Source: a virus. Taken from it: a DNA stretch of 33,751 nt. The stretch lies in the IMG/VR virus record IMGVR_UViG_3300022747_000030, positions 1 to 33,751 of that record, one strand, 5' to 3'. Made by a program: the position numbers and the translations under genes. Shown here in pieces: positions 1-8,306 of this stretch. How positions within the stretch are numbered: the stretch's first letter is position 1; each line of letters opens with the position of its first letter. The notes below the pieces were generated by a model. The model saw only the letters and a program-made list of their open reading frames with translations, had not been told where the DNA came from and did no database searches.

Positions 1-783
1 GCGATGCTCAATAATCAACTGGGGCTCATACCCAAGATTGATATTGTCGTTTCCTGTGGTTACATAAGACCCACACGAAATCACATTGTCCGTGCCAGTC
101 AGGCCAAAGCCTCCTGCGTTGTGGGCAAGAGCGTAAACAACGAATTCAGTACCGGCAGCAAACCAGTTGCTGAAATCCATTGTTGTATCAGTAGCAGCAA
201 TCCACGCCGTGGCCGTGCTTGATCCGATACCAGCCATGCTTGTTCCAGCAGCCGCAGCCGGGGAATTCAAGAACATGTATCCGTTAGTCCCTCGGTGGAC
301 AACAAGCCAATCGCTAGTCGATGCTGTTGCTTTAGCAATGATGCAGCCGGGAACAGAGCCCAGAGAGTGACTTACCGTAAGAGAAGACCCCGACGAGTGC
401 ATCACCACATCAAGTAACTTCGGCTGCTTTCTTATCGAAATCGAGGTGTAGTCAATGCCAGACCCATTGGTGAATGTTCCAGAAGCATTGATGGAGAAGC
501 CGGTAGATGTCTGCGTGAACCCCGAAAAGTCGTATTGGGGATTTGCATTGTTTGATTGCAGATATTTCGCTGGCCGAGCGGAGTCAAACCACATCCAAGG
601 GTCGGCAGTTGTTCTGCTTTTGAGGATATTCAGGCCACCCTTACCGGCCACATCAATCCCGTTGTTGACCGGCTGCGTGCCACCGTTGCCGGAGTAGTTC
701 CAGACGGAAAACACGTCCTCGATGTAGACGGCTGGGCCGCTAGACGCGCCAGCAGCCGCCATCACGATGTCATGCGCTGCCAT
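1..783 (-). CDS. Tail fibre-like protein (DUF7483-like), 3' end beyond window
   Basis: The frame is open from an ATG at 783 to the window edge (261 codons, no stop seen), so the C-terminus is missing. The start overlaps the stop of the preceding gene (TAATG). The protein is rich in Gly, Ser, Thr and Asn. Its middle carries a stretch reading ISIRKQPKLLDVV followed by a histidine-leucine-glycine-serine-valine-proline-glycine core and then W-VVHRG, a pattern I associate with DUF7483-type phage tail or host-specificity proteins. As the last visible gene of the tail operon it probably forms part of the fibre or tip that contacts the host. The family assignment is from memory of the motif; the reading frame itself is clear. 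Confidence 0.72.
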   Translation of the reverse strand, partial: MAAHDIVMAAAGASSGPAVYIEDVFSVWNYSGNGGTQPVNNGIDVAGKGGLNILKSRTTADPWMWFDSARPAKYLQSNNANPQYDFSGFTQTSTGFSINASGTFTNGSGIDYTSISIRKQPKLLDVVMHSSGSSLTVSHSLGSVPGCIIAKATASTSDWLVVHRGTNGYMFLNSPAAAAGTSMAGIGSSTATAWIAATDTTMDFSNWFAAGTEFVVYALAHNAGGFGLTGTDNVISCGSYVTTGNDNINLGYEPQLIIEHR

Positions 784-1607
784 TACTTCACATCCTTGCC
801 CAGCACCAAGCCGGTCCACGTCGTGCCGCCGTCGTGCGTGAAGAAGCCCAGCACGTCACGGCCAGAACTGGTCAGCGTCGGCGCTGTGCCGCCTGCCCAC
901 TTCATGCCGCTCCACCATGTGATCGTCGCGCTGCCGCCGTTGGTCAGGTCAAGAATGAAGCTGGCCGCAGTACCGGTGGCGGGTGTGTTGCTGACGGTGA
1001 ACGTGGTCGTGCCGCTGATCGTCTTGGAAAAGTAGTTGGCCGTGGCGAGGTCGATGGCGCTTGCGGCGATGGCAGCTTTCGTCTGGTTCAGCACGACCGA
1101 TGTGATGGTCTTGTTGGTCAGCGTTTGCGTTCCAGTCAGTGTGACATCACCCGCGCCCGGTGCAGAAACAGCAATCGACCAATCGGCATAGGTTCCACTG
1201 CCGCCTGTGATCGTGACGTTCACAGTCAGGGCGCCTGTCGTGGAGTTATGGGCGGTTATCTGCCCAAGCATAAAGTTGCCAACGTTTGCCGCACTGGCAG
1301 CGATGACAAACTGGCCGACGGCAAACGCTTTGCCGGTCTGGATGTTGAAGGACTTACTGCCCGTTCCGATCGCCACGCTGGTGGTGCTGGTTGCTTGTGT
1401 GCCAGGCGCGTTCACGGCCGTTGCTGCGGCAGCCGATGCTGCCTGCGCTTTGGTGACAACGTTACTGGCCACAGCCACAACCTGCGCCAGCGAAGGCACG
1501 AAGCGCGTGCGGTGGCCACCGTTGGCCAGCCCGGTGGTGGCATTGGAATCGTCAGTAACAGTGGAGCCGTCGCCACCGACTGCGGGATCAAAATAGACGG
1601 AAGACAT
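783..1607 (-). CDS. Putative tail fibre/tail tip protein, Ala/Thr/Ser-rich
   Basis: 274 aa. Residues about 40-80 are an alanine-rich stretch. The middle has a TLTGTQTLTNKTI motif, which recurs in phage tail fibre and adhesin-like proteins, and the C-terminal part is beta-rich with many Gly, Thr and Ser (ending near GLVLGKDVK). No catalytic motif is seen. It lies between two other tail-distal genes and is joined by overlaps at both ends (its ATG overlaps the end of the upstream gene, and its stop overlaps the next ATG), so it is translated as part of the tail module. A structural role at the tail tip is inferred from position and composition. Confidence 0.7.
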   Translation of the reverse strand: MSSVYFDPAVGGDGSTVTDDSNATTGLANGGHRTRFVPSLAQVVAVASNVVTKAQAASAAAATAVNAPGTQATSTTSVAIGTGSKSFNIQTGKAFAVGQFVIAASAANVGNFMLGQITAHNSTTGALTVNVTITGGSGTYADWSIAVSAPGAGDVTLTGTQTLTNKTITSVVLNQTKAAIAASAIDLATANYFSKTISGTTTFTVSNTPATGTAASFILDLTNGGSATITWWSGMKWAGGTAPTLTSSGRDVLGFFTHDGGTTWTGLVLGKDVK

Positions 1608-2470
1608 TAGAGCAGCTCCTTAATTTCAAATTTCACGGAATAGGCGTTCGGTTTTGTTTGGCTTGTTGCGCCCAGCTGGCGCAGGCGGCCGACGAAGGAA
1701 ATGATCGGGCGCTGCGAGGTATCGGCGCCGCCGTCAGGCATCACCAGCAGCTCGCCGCTCACACCGGCCACGCGCTGCATTTCCAGCACATAGCCGTATG
1801 CGTCCGTCTGGCCCAGGTAATCAAAGCCCAAGTCCATCACGCGGTACTTCGGGCGAACGTCGAAATATTCGGCGCCAGAAAGCGAGGTATCAACAGGCGT
1901 CGGGTCTTGATAGCCCAGCGATGCGCCGTATGTGTAGTTGATCGAAGGCGCCCAGCCTGCGGCCATGAAAAGGCGGCCGACCTGCAGGTATCCGTCTGTG
2001 TTGTTCACATCGGAAATATCGACCTTCCAGTACCGCGCGATCTGCGCGCTGGCCAGGCGCAGGATGTAGGGCGACTGGAAGCCTTTGCGCTGCTCGTCGC
2101 TCAGGGTGGCCAGCCAGAAGTTGTTGTCCTCCCAATTCAGGGAATCCATGGGCACCACACCGGCGGGCCACACATCGATCCAGCCGCTGGTGTACTGCGT
2201 GGTCGTGAAGGTGGCCGAATCGCTGCACGAAATACGCACCTGTCCGGTCACGCTGATGTTGTGGCCGACCAGTGCGACCACGCCGATGTTTCGGGCCGTG
2301 CTCAGATCGATCTGAAACTGCGTCGATGCCGTGGTCGCATTGGTGGATCGGGCCACCTTCTGCACTTGGCGGTTTTGCAGGTTTACCAGCGGCAGGCTTG
2401 CAAGCCAAGAGCCGCCGGAAAGCGTGCCGTCGTCCGTGCGGTTTTGCCACGCGAGAAAAATGTTTGCCAT
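1607..2470 (-). CDS. Hypothetical tail-tip protein
   Basis: 287 aa, no signal peptide or membrane segment. It is a mixed beta protein beginning MANIFLAWQNRTDDG, with aromatic-rich stretches (GWIDVWPAGVVP, SLNWEDNNFWLATL) suggestive of a carbohydrate-binding-like or jelly-roll fold. That fold suggestion is only an impression. Its ATG follows the stop of the 520-aa upstream gene by one base and its stop overlaps the next start, so it is tightly coupled in the tail operon downstream of the tape measure. Genes in this position commonly encode distal tail or baseplate components. I do not recognise a named family. Confidence 0.7.
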   Translation of the reverse strand: MANIFLAWQNRTDDGTLSGGSWLASLPLVNLQNRQVQKVARSTNATTASTQFQIDLSTARNIGVVALVGHNISVTGQVRISCSDSATFTTTQYTSGWIDVWPAGVVPMDSLNWEDNNFWLATLSDEQRKGFQSPYILRLASAQIARYWKVDISDVNNTDGYLQVGRLFMAAGWAPSINYTYGASLGYQDPTPVDTSLSGAEYFDVRPKYRVMDLGFDYLGQTDAYGYVLEMQRVAGVSGELLVMPDGGADTSQRPIISFVGRLRQLGATSQTKPNAYSVKFEIKELL

Positions 2471-2471
2471 T

Positions 2472-4034
2472 TCAGCCCCACAACGTCAGGTCGAATTGGT
2501 ACGTGCGCATGTTGGTGCGCAGCCCAATGATCAAAAACTTTTTGCCCGCGCTCATGCCGAAGCGGTTGAACTGCAGCGTGACGATCTTTCCAACGTCCAG
2601 CACGGAGGCCAGGCTGGAATCGACGCGGATCGTCACTTCGTACATGTCGCGGCGCACCTTGTAGATCGCCAGGCGCCGGGCTGATTCGGCGGCTGCGTCT
2701 GTCTCGTTCGTCAGCACGGTGTCGAACTCCAGCTCGGGGCTGGTGAGGTTCGCGGTCTTCACCGTCGCATCGCTGCTTTCCGCCCGGCGGTATTCGCTGG
2801 CCAGGAAGGACTTGCGCGCATCGGTCACCGATGCCGTGAGGTCGTCCTGCACGTTGTAGATGCGCTGGTATCCCAGCTTCACCTTCCAAGCAGGCACGCC
2901 CACGCCAGGGTCGCGGCTGGCCACGCGCTCGATCTTCAGCGTCTCCAGCGCGGTAATCGTGCCGACGGATGTGCCGGTGGGCAGCGCGATCTGGCCAATG
3001 CGGAAGACGCCCGAGGTGTCCGTCGCATACCAGGCGCCCACGCTGGCGCACAGCGTGTCCAGAATCTCCAGCGGCGTCATGTCCTGGGTGTAGGGCACAT
3101 AAACGCCGGTCTCGTATGCGGCCACGGCATCGAGCGCCGTGATGTCGGCGCTGCTGATGTCGCCGGAGCTGATGCCAGCGGCCATCAGAACCTGGTTGAA
3201 CAGCTGCCCAACGGTGCGGTTGGCCACGGCGGCCCCCTGCACTGCGTCCACCGTCACGGTGCCGGTCGGCGCCGAGCCCAGGCGGATAAAGCACCCGGCC
3301 GTCGCGTCGTTCCAGACGCGGTACTGGCCCGCCGTCGGCGCGGTGGTCTCCATGTCCGTCTGCGAGGTGTAGGCCGCGCCAGCGGTCAGCGGCGCCCCCC
3401 GGTCATAGGCGGCAGCGATCGACTGCAGGGCGTTTCCGGCATGCACCTGGTAGATGCGCCGGTCGGTGTTCACCTGCGGCGGCGCCACGTTGAAGACCTT
3501 GCCGAAAACCAGCGGCTTCGGTTTGCCCTTCAAGTCACCGGCGACACCCTCCAGGCCGCTGGGCAGGGTGTTCGTGCCCGCGTAGCGCACCTGCTGCAGC
3601 GGCTTGGCCAGGTCTTGCTGGCGATCGCGCACGCGCAGGATCACCTTCTGCCAGGACAGCTCGGCCTGCTCCATCGTGCCCTTGAGCACCGTCACCCAGG
3701 AGGTCACGGTGCTGGCGCCGTCTGCCAGCGTGCCCATCTTGATCGTGATCGGACGGCCGACGAAGCTGTAGCCCAGCAGGGCATCGAGGCCGCCGTCGTT
3801 GTTCACCAGCACCATGTCGCCGTACCCGATCTGGGAGCGGCCCGTCGTCTTGCCGTCGCTGAAGCAGCTGCGGCTGATGTTGGCCGCCTGCTGGATGCGC
3901 CCTTCGTAGAAGGTGTTCGCGGGCGTGTCGGTCGGCGATGTGACGTATCCGTGCGTCGAAAAATAGAGCGTGCGGGTGCCGGTGATGGCCGGGTCGTACA
4001 CCACCACATCGGCGACGATGATCTGCTGCGGCAT
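2472..4034 (-). CDS. Putative tail tip/baseplate hub protein
   Basis: 520 aa. It follows the tape measure gene directly, overlapping by one base at 4034. The N-terminal half describes a beta-rich domain (IIVADVVVYDPAITGTRTLYFST). The central part has the motif LEILDTLCASVGAWYATDTSGVFRIGQ, split here by position at about residues 345-370, which resembles hub proteins of siphophage and myophage baseplates. The C-terminus (ARRLAIYKVRRDMYEVTIR, then LDVGKIVTLQFNRFGM) matches the pattern of tail proteins whose last domain begins with a line on the state of the base variable. Function is inferred from order and fold pattern, not from catalytic residues. Confidence 0.68.
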   Translation of the reverse strand: MPQQIIVADVVVYDPAITGTRTLYFSTHGYVTSPTDTPANTFYEGRIQQAANISRSCFSDGKTTGRSQIGYGDMVLVNNDGGLDALLGYSFVGRPITIKMGTLADGASTVTSWVTVLKGTMEQAELSWQKVILRVRDRQQDLAKPLQQVRYAGTNTLPSGLEGVAGDLKGKPKPLVFGKVFNVAPPQVNTDRRIYQVHAGNALQSIAAAYDRGAPLTAGAAYTSQTDMETTAPTAGQYRVWNDATAGCFIRLGSAPTGTVTVDAVQGAAVANRTVGQLFNQVLMAAGISSGDISSADITALDAVAAYETGVYVPYTQDMTPLEILDTLCASVGAWYATDTSGVFRIGQIALPTGTSVGTITALETLKIERVASRDPGVGVPAWKVKLGYQRIYNVQDDLTASVTDARKSFLASEYRRAESSDATVKTANLTSPELEFDTVLTNETDAAAESARRLAIYKVRRDMYEVTIRVDSSLASVLDVGKIVTLQFNRFGMSAGKKFLIIGLRTNMRTYQFDLTLWG

Positions 4035-7000
4035 CAGTAGCCCCCGCCCATGTCATACGCATAGGTCGGCTGCGACTGCGCCAGTGACACCTTGTCGGCT
4101 GCGTTGGACGCGGCAGTACTGGCGGCGGCGGCACTGGCGGCGGCGGCACTGGCGGCTGCCACTGCGGCCTGCGCAGTTGCAGCAACTGCGCTCACAGCAC
4201 CGGCCAGGACGTTGATCGCTTCCGTGGTGGCTGCAGCGCCTGACTGAACCGATGTGTTGATCTGGTTCAGGATCACATTGCCGCTTTTGGCGGTGCTGGC
4301 CAAGTCTTGCGTCGATACCGCCGTCTGCTCGGCGGGCGTGAGCATTTTCTGCAGCATGGCCACCTGCGGCGCGGCCGCCAGCAGCTCTTGCATCGTCACA
4401 TCGTTGGACTTCATGTAGTCCGACAGCTGCGCGAACTGCGGGCCGATGTTCAGCAGCGCCATCAGCTGCTCCTGGCCTGCTTGCGTCTCGATGTTGCGAG
4501 ACTCGACCAGGGCGCGGAAATCCTCGCGCGAGGCCAGGCTGGTGGCGTCGATGCCGACGGCCTTCAAGGCGTCCACGATGCCACGGGCCTGCAGGCCTGC
4601 CTGCTCGCCTTGGCTGTAGTAGTCCTTCACGAAGGCATTGGCCTTGCTGATCAGGGCGTCGATGCCGCCCGCCATGCTGATCAGCGATTCCTTCGCGTTG
4701 ATCGAGGCCGTGGCGATGGTCGAGAAGATGCCGCCGAGCTGGTTGATCGACTCGCTGAAGGTCTGGATCAGCGCCAGGCGCTGCATCGTCTGGATCAGCG
4801 ATTCGCCCGCCTTCTGGAATGGCTGCAGGGCCGACTGGAAGCCAGCGGTCAGTGCTACCTGGTACTTGTCGAGCGTGTCCAGGATGGCCTGCTTGTCCTT
4901 TTCGGCATCGCCGGTCAGCTCGGTCGTGAAGGTGGTCGTGATGGTGGACAGCTGCTCGGCGGGCATGCCCAGGGCGTCGGCGTAAGCCTTTGTCGATGCC
5001 AGGATGGCCAGCGCGCCGCTGTCCATGGCCGACTTCAAGTCAGCGGTGAGCGCGGCGTAATCGGTGCCGCTCTTGTCGCTGCGGAACCAGCCGCCGTCCT
5101 GTTTCCAGTTGGCGTACACCTGGCCGGTGACGGAGCCGCCGCCGATGCTGCCGGTGACGCCCTTGCTGGTCGTTTCCTTGTCACCCATGCCGAAGGCGGC
5201 ATTGAAGACACCGCCCAAGGCGCCACCAAGAACCGCGCCGAGCGGCCCGGCGATGGCCGCGCCGATGGCCGTGCCGATCGCGGCGGAGCTGGTGCCGCTC
5301 AGGCCGCCGACGCTCTTGTCGCCCGCGATCATGGAGCCCAAGCCGATGCCAGCAGCACCCGCACCCAGCCAGCCCAGCGCGCCACCGGCCAGGGTGCCGA
5401 TGCCTCCGCTAAGGTTCCCCGACTGCAGGGCGATCATCCCGGCGTCATAGACACCAGCGGTGCCCGCCTCGCCAAAGATGCCGGAGAAACCAGCCTTCAG
5501 GCCGCCACTCAGAAAGCCGGAGGCGCCGCCCATCAGTGCGCCCAACGATCCAGGCGTGGCAGCAGCAGCGGTGCCGCTGGCGCCCATGCCCAGCGTGCCC
5601 AGGATGGCGCTCGATGCACCTTGCGCGATCGGCTGAATGATCGGGCGCAGGATCAACGTCTTGAAGAGGTTGTACAGGGTGTCGCGCAGGTTCTGGCCGA
5701 AGCTCTTGCCCGCCTCAAAGCCGCGCATCAGCGCGTCGGTCAGGCTGGTCTCGATGGTCTTGGCGGTCTTTTCCCAGGCGTCGGCCGCTTCCTTGGCCGC
5801 CTGCAGGTGGACGCCTTGCTCTTTGGCCTCGATCAGCTTCTGCAGGGCGGCCAGCGTGTCCTGGTGCGCCACGGTCTCGCGTGTGCACAGCCCCAGGTAT
5901 TCCTCCTGCTGGACGATCTGTGCCAGCGTGGCCGCTTCGTCCTTCAGGCGCGCAATTTCCAGCTGCAGCAGCTCGGCCTTGGTCTTGCCGATGGCGTCGT
6001 TTTCCTCCAGCTGCTTGCGTACCTTGTCCTCAATCGCCTGCACGTTCTTCTGCAGCGCGTCGGTGTTCTTCAGGTACTCCTTCCAGGCTTCCTCGCTGGC
6101 CTTGCGCAGGTCTTCCTGCACGGCCTTGGAATCCTCTGCGGCGGCCAGCTGCTCCAGCAGGGCCTTGGTGTTCTCGCTGGTGGCGTCCTTCAGGCTGATC
6201 GTGCCCTTCTCGACCTGCTTGTTGATCTCCAGCTGCAGCTTCTGCGCCTCGGTCAGCTTGCCGCCGACTTCGGTTTCCAGCTTGGCCGCTGCGATCTTTT
6301 CCTTGATGCCCGCCACCAAGTCGGCGTATGCCTTTGTCTGCTTGTCGGCCGCGTCCTTGTTGCTGTTCATCACGTTGGTGAAGTCCAGCTTCGGCTTCGC
6401 GTCGGCGCCCTGGGCGCCCATGTTTTTCAGTTCTTCCATGCGAGCGCGCAGGCGCTGCCCGATGGTTTCCTCTGACCAGGTGGCGCTCAGGTCTTTGCCC
6501 AGCTCCTTGAGGATGTTCCCGGCCTGGCTCCATTCGCCGCTGGCGGCTGCAGCTGCGGCCGCCGCGTAGGCGCCCAGGCCCTTGCCGATGGTTTGCAGGC
6601 CGCGCCACAGGTAGGTCACCGCGTCGGACACATAGGTCAGGCCGGTGATGGCCATGCGCGACCACTCGGCGATCGTGCCGTCCTTGGCCAGTGCCCGGAT
6701 CGTGTCGCGCAGGCCGCCGGTGCCGTTCATCACATCCAGCACGGCCTGGCCAGCCTCGTTCAGGGCGGGCAGCATGCCCATGGCCAGCTCTTTCTTCCAG
6801 CCCTCGCCGCTGGCCTTCAGCTTCGTCAGGTTGTCGCTGAAGTTGTCCGCCATGGCCGCCTGCTCGGCCGTCACCTTGGCCTGCAGGGTGCCGACCTCGG
6901 CCAGGTCTTTCAGGAACGGGATAAGCTTGGCGCCTTCCTTGCCGTACAGCGCCATTGCCACCGCCGACTTGCCGGAGCCGTCGGCGAATTGATCCATGGC

Positions 7001-7459
7001 CTTGGCCACGGCCTGCATTTGCTCGTCCGGGCTCAAGGCCTTGAAGGTGGCGAAGTCGATGCCGATGGCCTCCAGGGCCTTGCCTGCGCCCTTGGTGTCC
7101 TCGGTCGCCCCGGCCATGTTCTTGGCCAGCTTGTTCATGGCCGCGCTGATCGTCTCCAGGCTGGTGTCGGATGTCTTGCCGACGGAGCCCAGGGCGCTCA
7201 GTGCTTCCACGGTCGAGCCGGTCTGCGCTGCCAGGTCGTGCAGCTTGGCGGTGGCCTCGATCGAGCCGCGAATCATGCCGACGAACGCATCCACCGACGA
7301 AATGCCAGCGAAGGCCACGAAGGCGGTCTTCGCCAGGCCGACGGCCTGCTCGATCGACTTCATGCTGTCATTGACCACGCGCTTGGCCTGATCCATGTCA
7401 GTCTGAAGGCGAGCGATATTCGCCGCCATTTCAATCGTTAGGGTTGCAATCGTGCTCAT
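4034..7459 (-). CDS. Tail tape measure protein
   Basis: 1141 aa, by far the longest tail gene and in the canonical place after the tail chaperones. The N-terminus (TIEMAANIARLQTDMDQAKR) is the typical opening of phage tape measures. It is followed by long helical, Lys/Glu/Ala-rich stretches (about residues 350-560), several Gly/Ala-rich hydrophobic segments around 610-760 that may insert in the host membrane during DNA ejection, and further helical segments. The extreme C-terminus holds alanine-serine repeats (AAAS repeated three times, DNA about 4105-4165). The protein sets tail length and acts inside the tail tube. The assignment rests on length, composition and order. Confidence 0.93.
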   Translation of the reverse strand: MSTIATLTIEMAANIARLQTDMDQAKRVVNDSMKSIEQAVGLAKTAFVAFAGISSVDAFVGMIRGSIEATAKLHDLAAQTGSTVEALSALGSVGKTSDTSLETISAAMNKLAKNMAGATEDTKGAGKALEAIGIDFATFKALSPDEQMQAVAKAMDQFADGSGKSAVAMALYGKEGAKLIPFLKDLAEVGTLQAKVTAEQAAMADNFSDNLTKLKASGEGWKKELAMGMLPALNEAGQAVLDVMNGTGGLRDTIRALAKDGTIAEWSRMAITGLTYVSDAVTYLWRGLQTIGKGLGAYAAAAAAAASGEWSQAGNILKELGKDLSATWSEETIGQRLRARMEELKNMGAQGADAKPKLDFTNVMNSNKDAADKQTKAYADLVAGIKEKIAAAKLETEVGGKLTEAQKLQLEINKQVEKGTISLKDATSENTKALLEQLAAAEDSKAVQEDLRKASEEAWKEYLKNTDALQKNVQAIEDKVRKQLEENDAIGKTKAELLQLEIARLKDEAATLAQIVQQEEYLGLCTRETVAHQDTLAALQKLIEAKEQGVHLQAAKEAADAWEKTAKTIETSLTDALMRGFEAGKSFGQNLRDTLYNLFKTLILRPIIQPIAQGASSAILGTLGMGASGTAAAATPGSLGALMGGASGFLSGGLKAGFSGIFGEAGTAGVYDAGMIALQSGNLSGGIGTLAGGALGWLGAGAAGIGLGSMIAGDKSVGGLSGTSSAAIGTAIGAAIAGPLGAVLGGALGGVFNAAFGMGDKETTSKGVTGSIGGGSVTGQVYANWKQDGGWFRSDKSGTDYAALTADLKSAMDSGALAILASTKAYADALGMPAEQLSTITTTFTTELTGDAEKDKQAILDTLDKYQVALTAGFQSALQPFQKAGESLIQTMQRLALIQTFSESINQLGGIFSTIATASINAKESLISMAGGIDALISKANAFVKDYYSQGEQAGLQARGIVDALKAVGIDATSLASREDFRALVESRNIETQAGQEQLMALLNIGPQFAQLSDYMKSNDVTMQELLAAAPQVAMLQKMLTPAEQTAVSTQDLASTAKSGNVILNQINTSVQSGAAATTEAINVLAGAVSAVAATAQAAVAAASAAAASAAAASTAASNAADKVSLAQSQPTYAYDMGGGY

Positions 7460-7471
7460 GTGTTTGCCGCT

Positions 7472-7759
7472 TTACTTCTGATTGGCGGCCTTGAGGGCCA
7501 CCTGATCGAGCGCATAAATGCAGTCCAATTCCCAGGGGTTCAGCTCGATGCCGTTGATCTGCTGGTAGGCCAGCAGGTCGGGCGCATTGATGGCCGCAGG
7601 CCCCATGCCTGCACCGCGCATGTGGTGCAGCTGCAGAAAGATTTCCCAAATTGCATAGAGGCCTCCAGGGAGTGGTGGGACGATCAGCTCCGGCGGCATT
7701 TCGCCGGTGGCTTTGGCATAGGCTTGCAGGTGATCACGCTGGGTCAGCCCGTCCGGCAT
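7472..7759 (-). CDS. Tail assembly chaperone, downstream frame (gpT-like)
   Basis: An ATG-initiated reading gives 95 aa (MPDGLTQRDHLQAYAKATGE...). That ATG has no Shine-Dalgarno sequence, and the frame is open further upstream to about 7837, beyond the stop of the 134-aa chaperone. I therefore read it as the T part of a G-T fusion made by -1 frameshifting, as in lambda tail assembly; the fused product would continue ...ERFYAALREQLIAHAEAQF... into MPDGLT. It has a central segment GGLYAIWEIFLQLHHMRG. It lies just before the tape measure, the protein such chaperones bind during tail assembly. The gene is solid; the fusion is inference. Confidence 0.8.
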   Translation of the reverse strand: MPDGLTQRDHLQAYAKATGEMPPELIVPPLPGGLYAIWEIFLQLHHMRGAGMGPAAINAPDLLAYQQINGIELNPWELDCIYALDQVALKAANQK

Positions 7760-7797
7760 GCGCTTGGACAGGCTGAATTGCGCTTCCGCGTGCGCGA

Positions 7798-8202
7798 TCA
7801 GTTGCTCGCGGAGCGCTGCATAAAACGCTCCTTCTCATTCATCGCGGTGTTGAGCTGATCGACCAGCCAGGAGTACTCGTCGGCCTCGTACAGCTCGCGC
7901 GCGGCGTCAGCGCTGAAGGGCACTTCCTTGCCCTTGTCGTCGGTGAAGCCCGACCAGCTCAGGGTGAAGGCCACCAGGTTGTCGCGGGCCTGCAGCTCCT
8001 GCTCGGCCGGGTCGTCCAGGGTCACCTTGCCGGTCTTCTGCAGCTGGTGCTGCAAGCGGCGCTGGTTGGCCAGCAGAATCGCCTTGCGCTTTGGGTGCGT
8101 CGGGCCTGCGATCTCGAAGAAGACGCCGGTTGGGGCACCGTTCTCGTCTTTGATCTCGACCTGGGCGCTCATGACGCTCTTGATGTTGCGGAGGTTGCTC
8201 AT
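7798..8202 (-). CDS. Tail assembly chaperone, upstream frame (gpG-like)
   Basis: 134 aa, with a good ribosome binding site (AAGGAAATCC immediately before ATG 8202). It lies between the tail tube gene and the tape measure, the fixed place of the lambda G gene. The sequence is helical and charged, with HPKRKAILLANQRRLQHQL in the centre and DEYSWLVDQLNTAMNEKERF at the C-terminus, as in tail chaperones. Its last dozen codons overlap a -1 frame that runs into the next gene. The protein is expected to coat the tape measure during tail assembly and be absent from the virion. Confidence 0.82.
   Translation of the reverse strand: MSNLRNIKSVMSAQVEIKDENGAPTGVFFEIAGPTHPKRKAILLANQRRLQHQLQKTGKVTLDDPAEQELQARDNLVAFTLSWSGFTDDKGKEVPFSADAARELYEADEYSWLVDQLNTAMNEKERFMQRSASN
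7819..7836 (-). other. Probable -1 ribosomal frameshift window in tail chaperone
   Basis: The -1 frame leading into the downstream chaperone is open only after a TGA overlapping the Asn codon at 7839-7837, and the zero frame ends at 7798. The shift must therefore occur between about 7836 and 7800. The only homopolymer run is GTTTTA, where a TTT codon at 7824-7822 is preceded by T and could re-pair in the -1 frame. A canonical X-XXY-YYZ heptamer is not present in frame, so the exact slip site is uncertain. Confidence 0.5.
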
Positions 8203-8306
8203 TGGATTTCCTTTCGCGGGAGGTTTTGAAAATGCCCGTGCCCGACCTGGCCGCCCCCCGCGAAGGAAGCGAACCAGGCCGAGTCGGTGCTGGGTTACGC
8301 CGGTGA

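Noticed and set aside
4105-4165. Tandem repeat of about 15-18 bases (Ala/Ser codons)
   Set aside because: It encodes the AAAS repeats at the tape measure C-terminus; it is coding low complexity and not an independent element.
4307-6475. 722-codon plus-strand open frame
   Set aside because: Antisense of the tape measure gene; it has repetitive Leu/Gln/Arg composition, no ribosome site and no domain.
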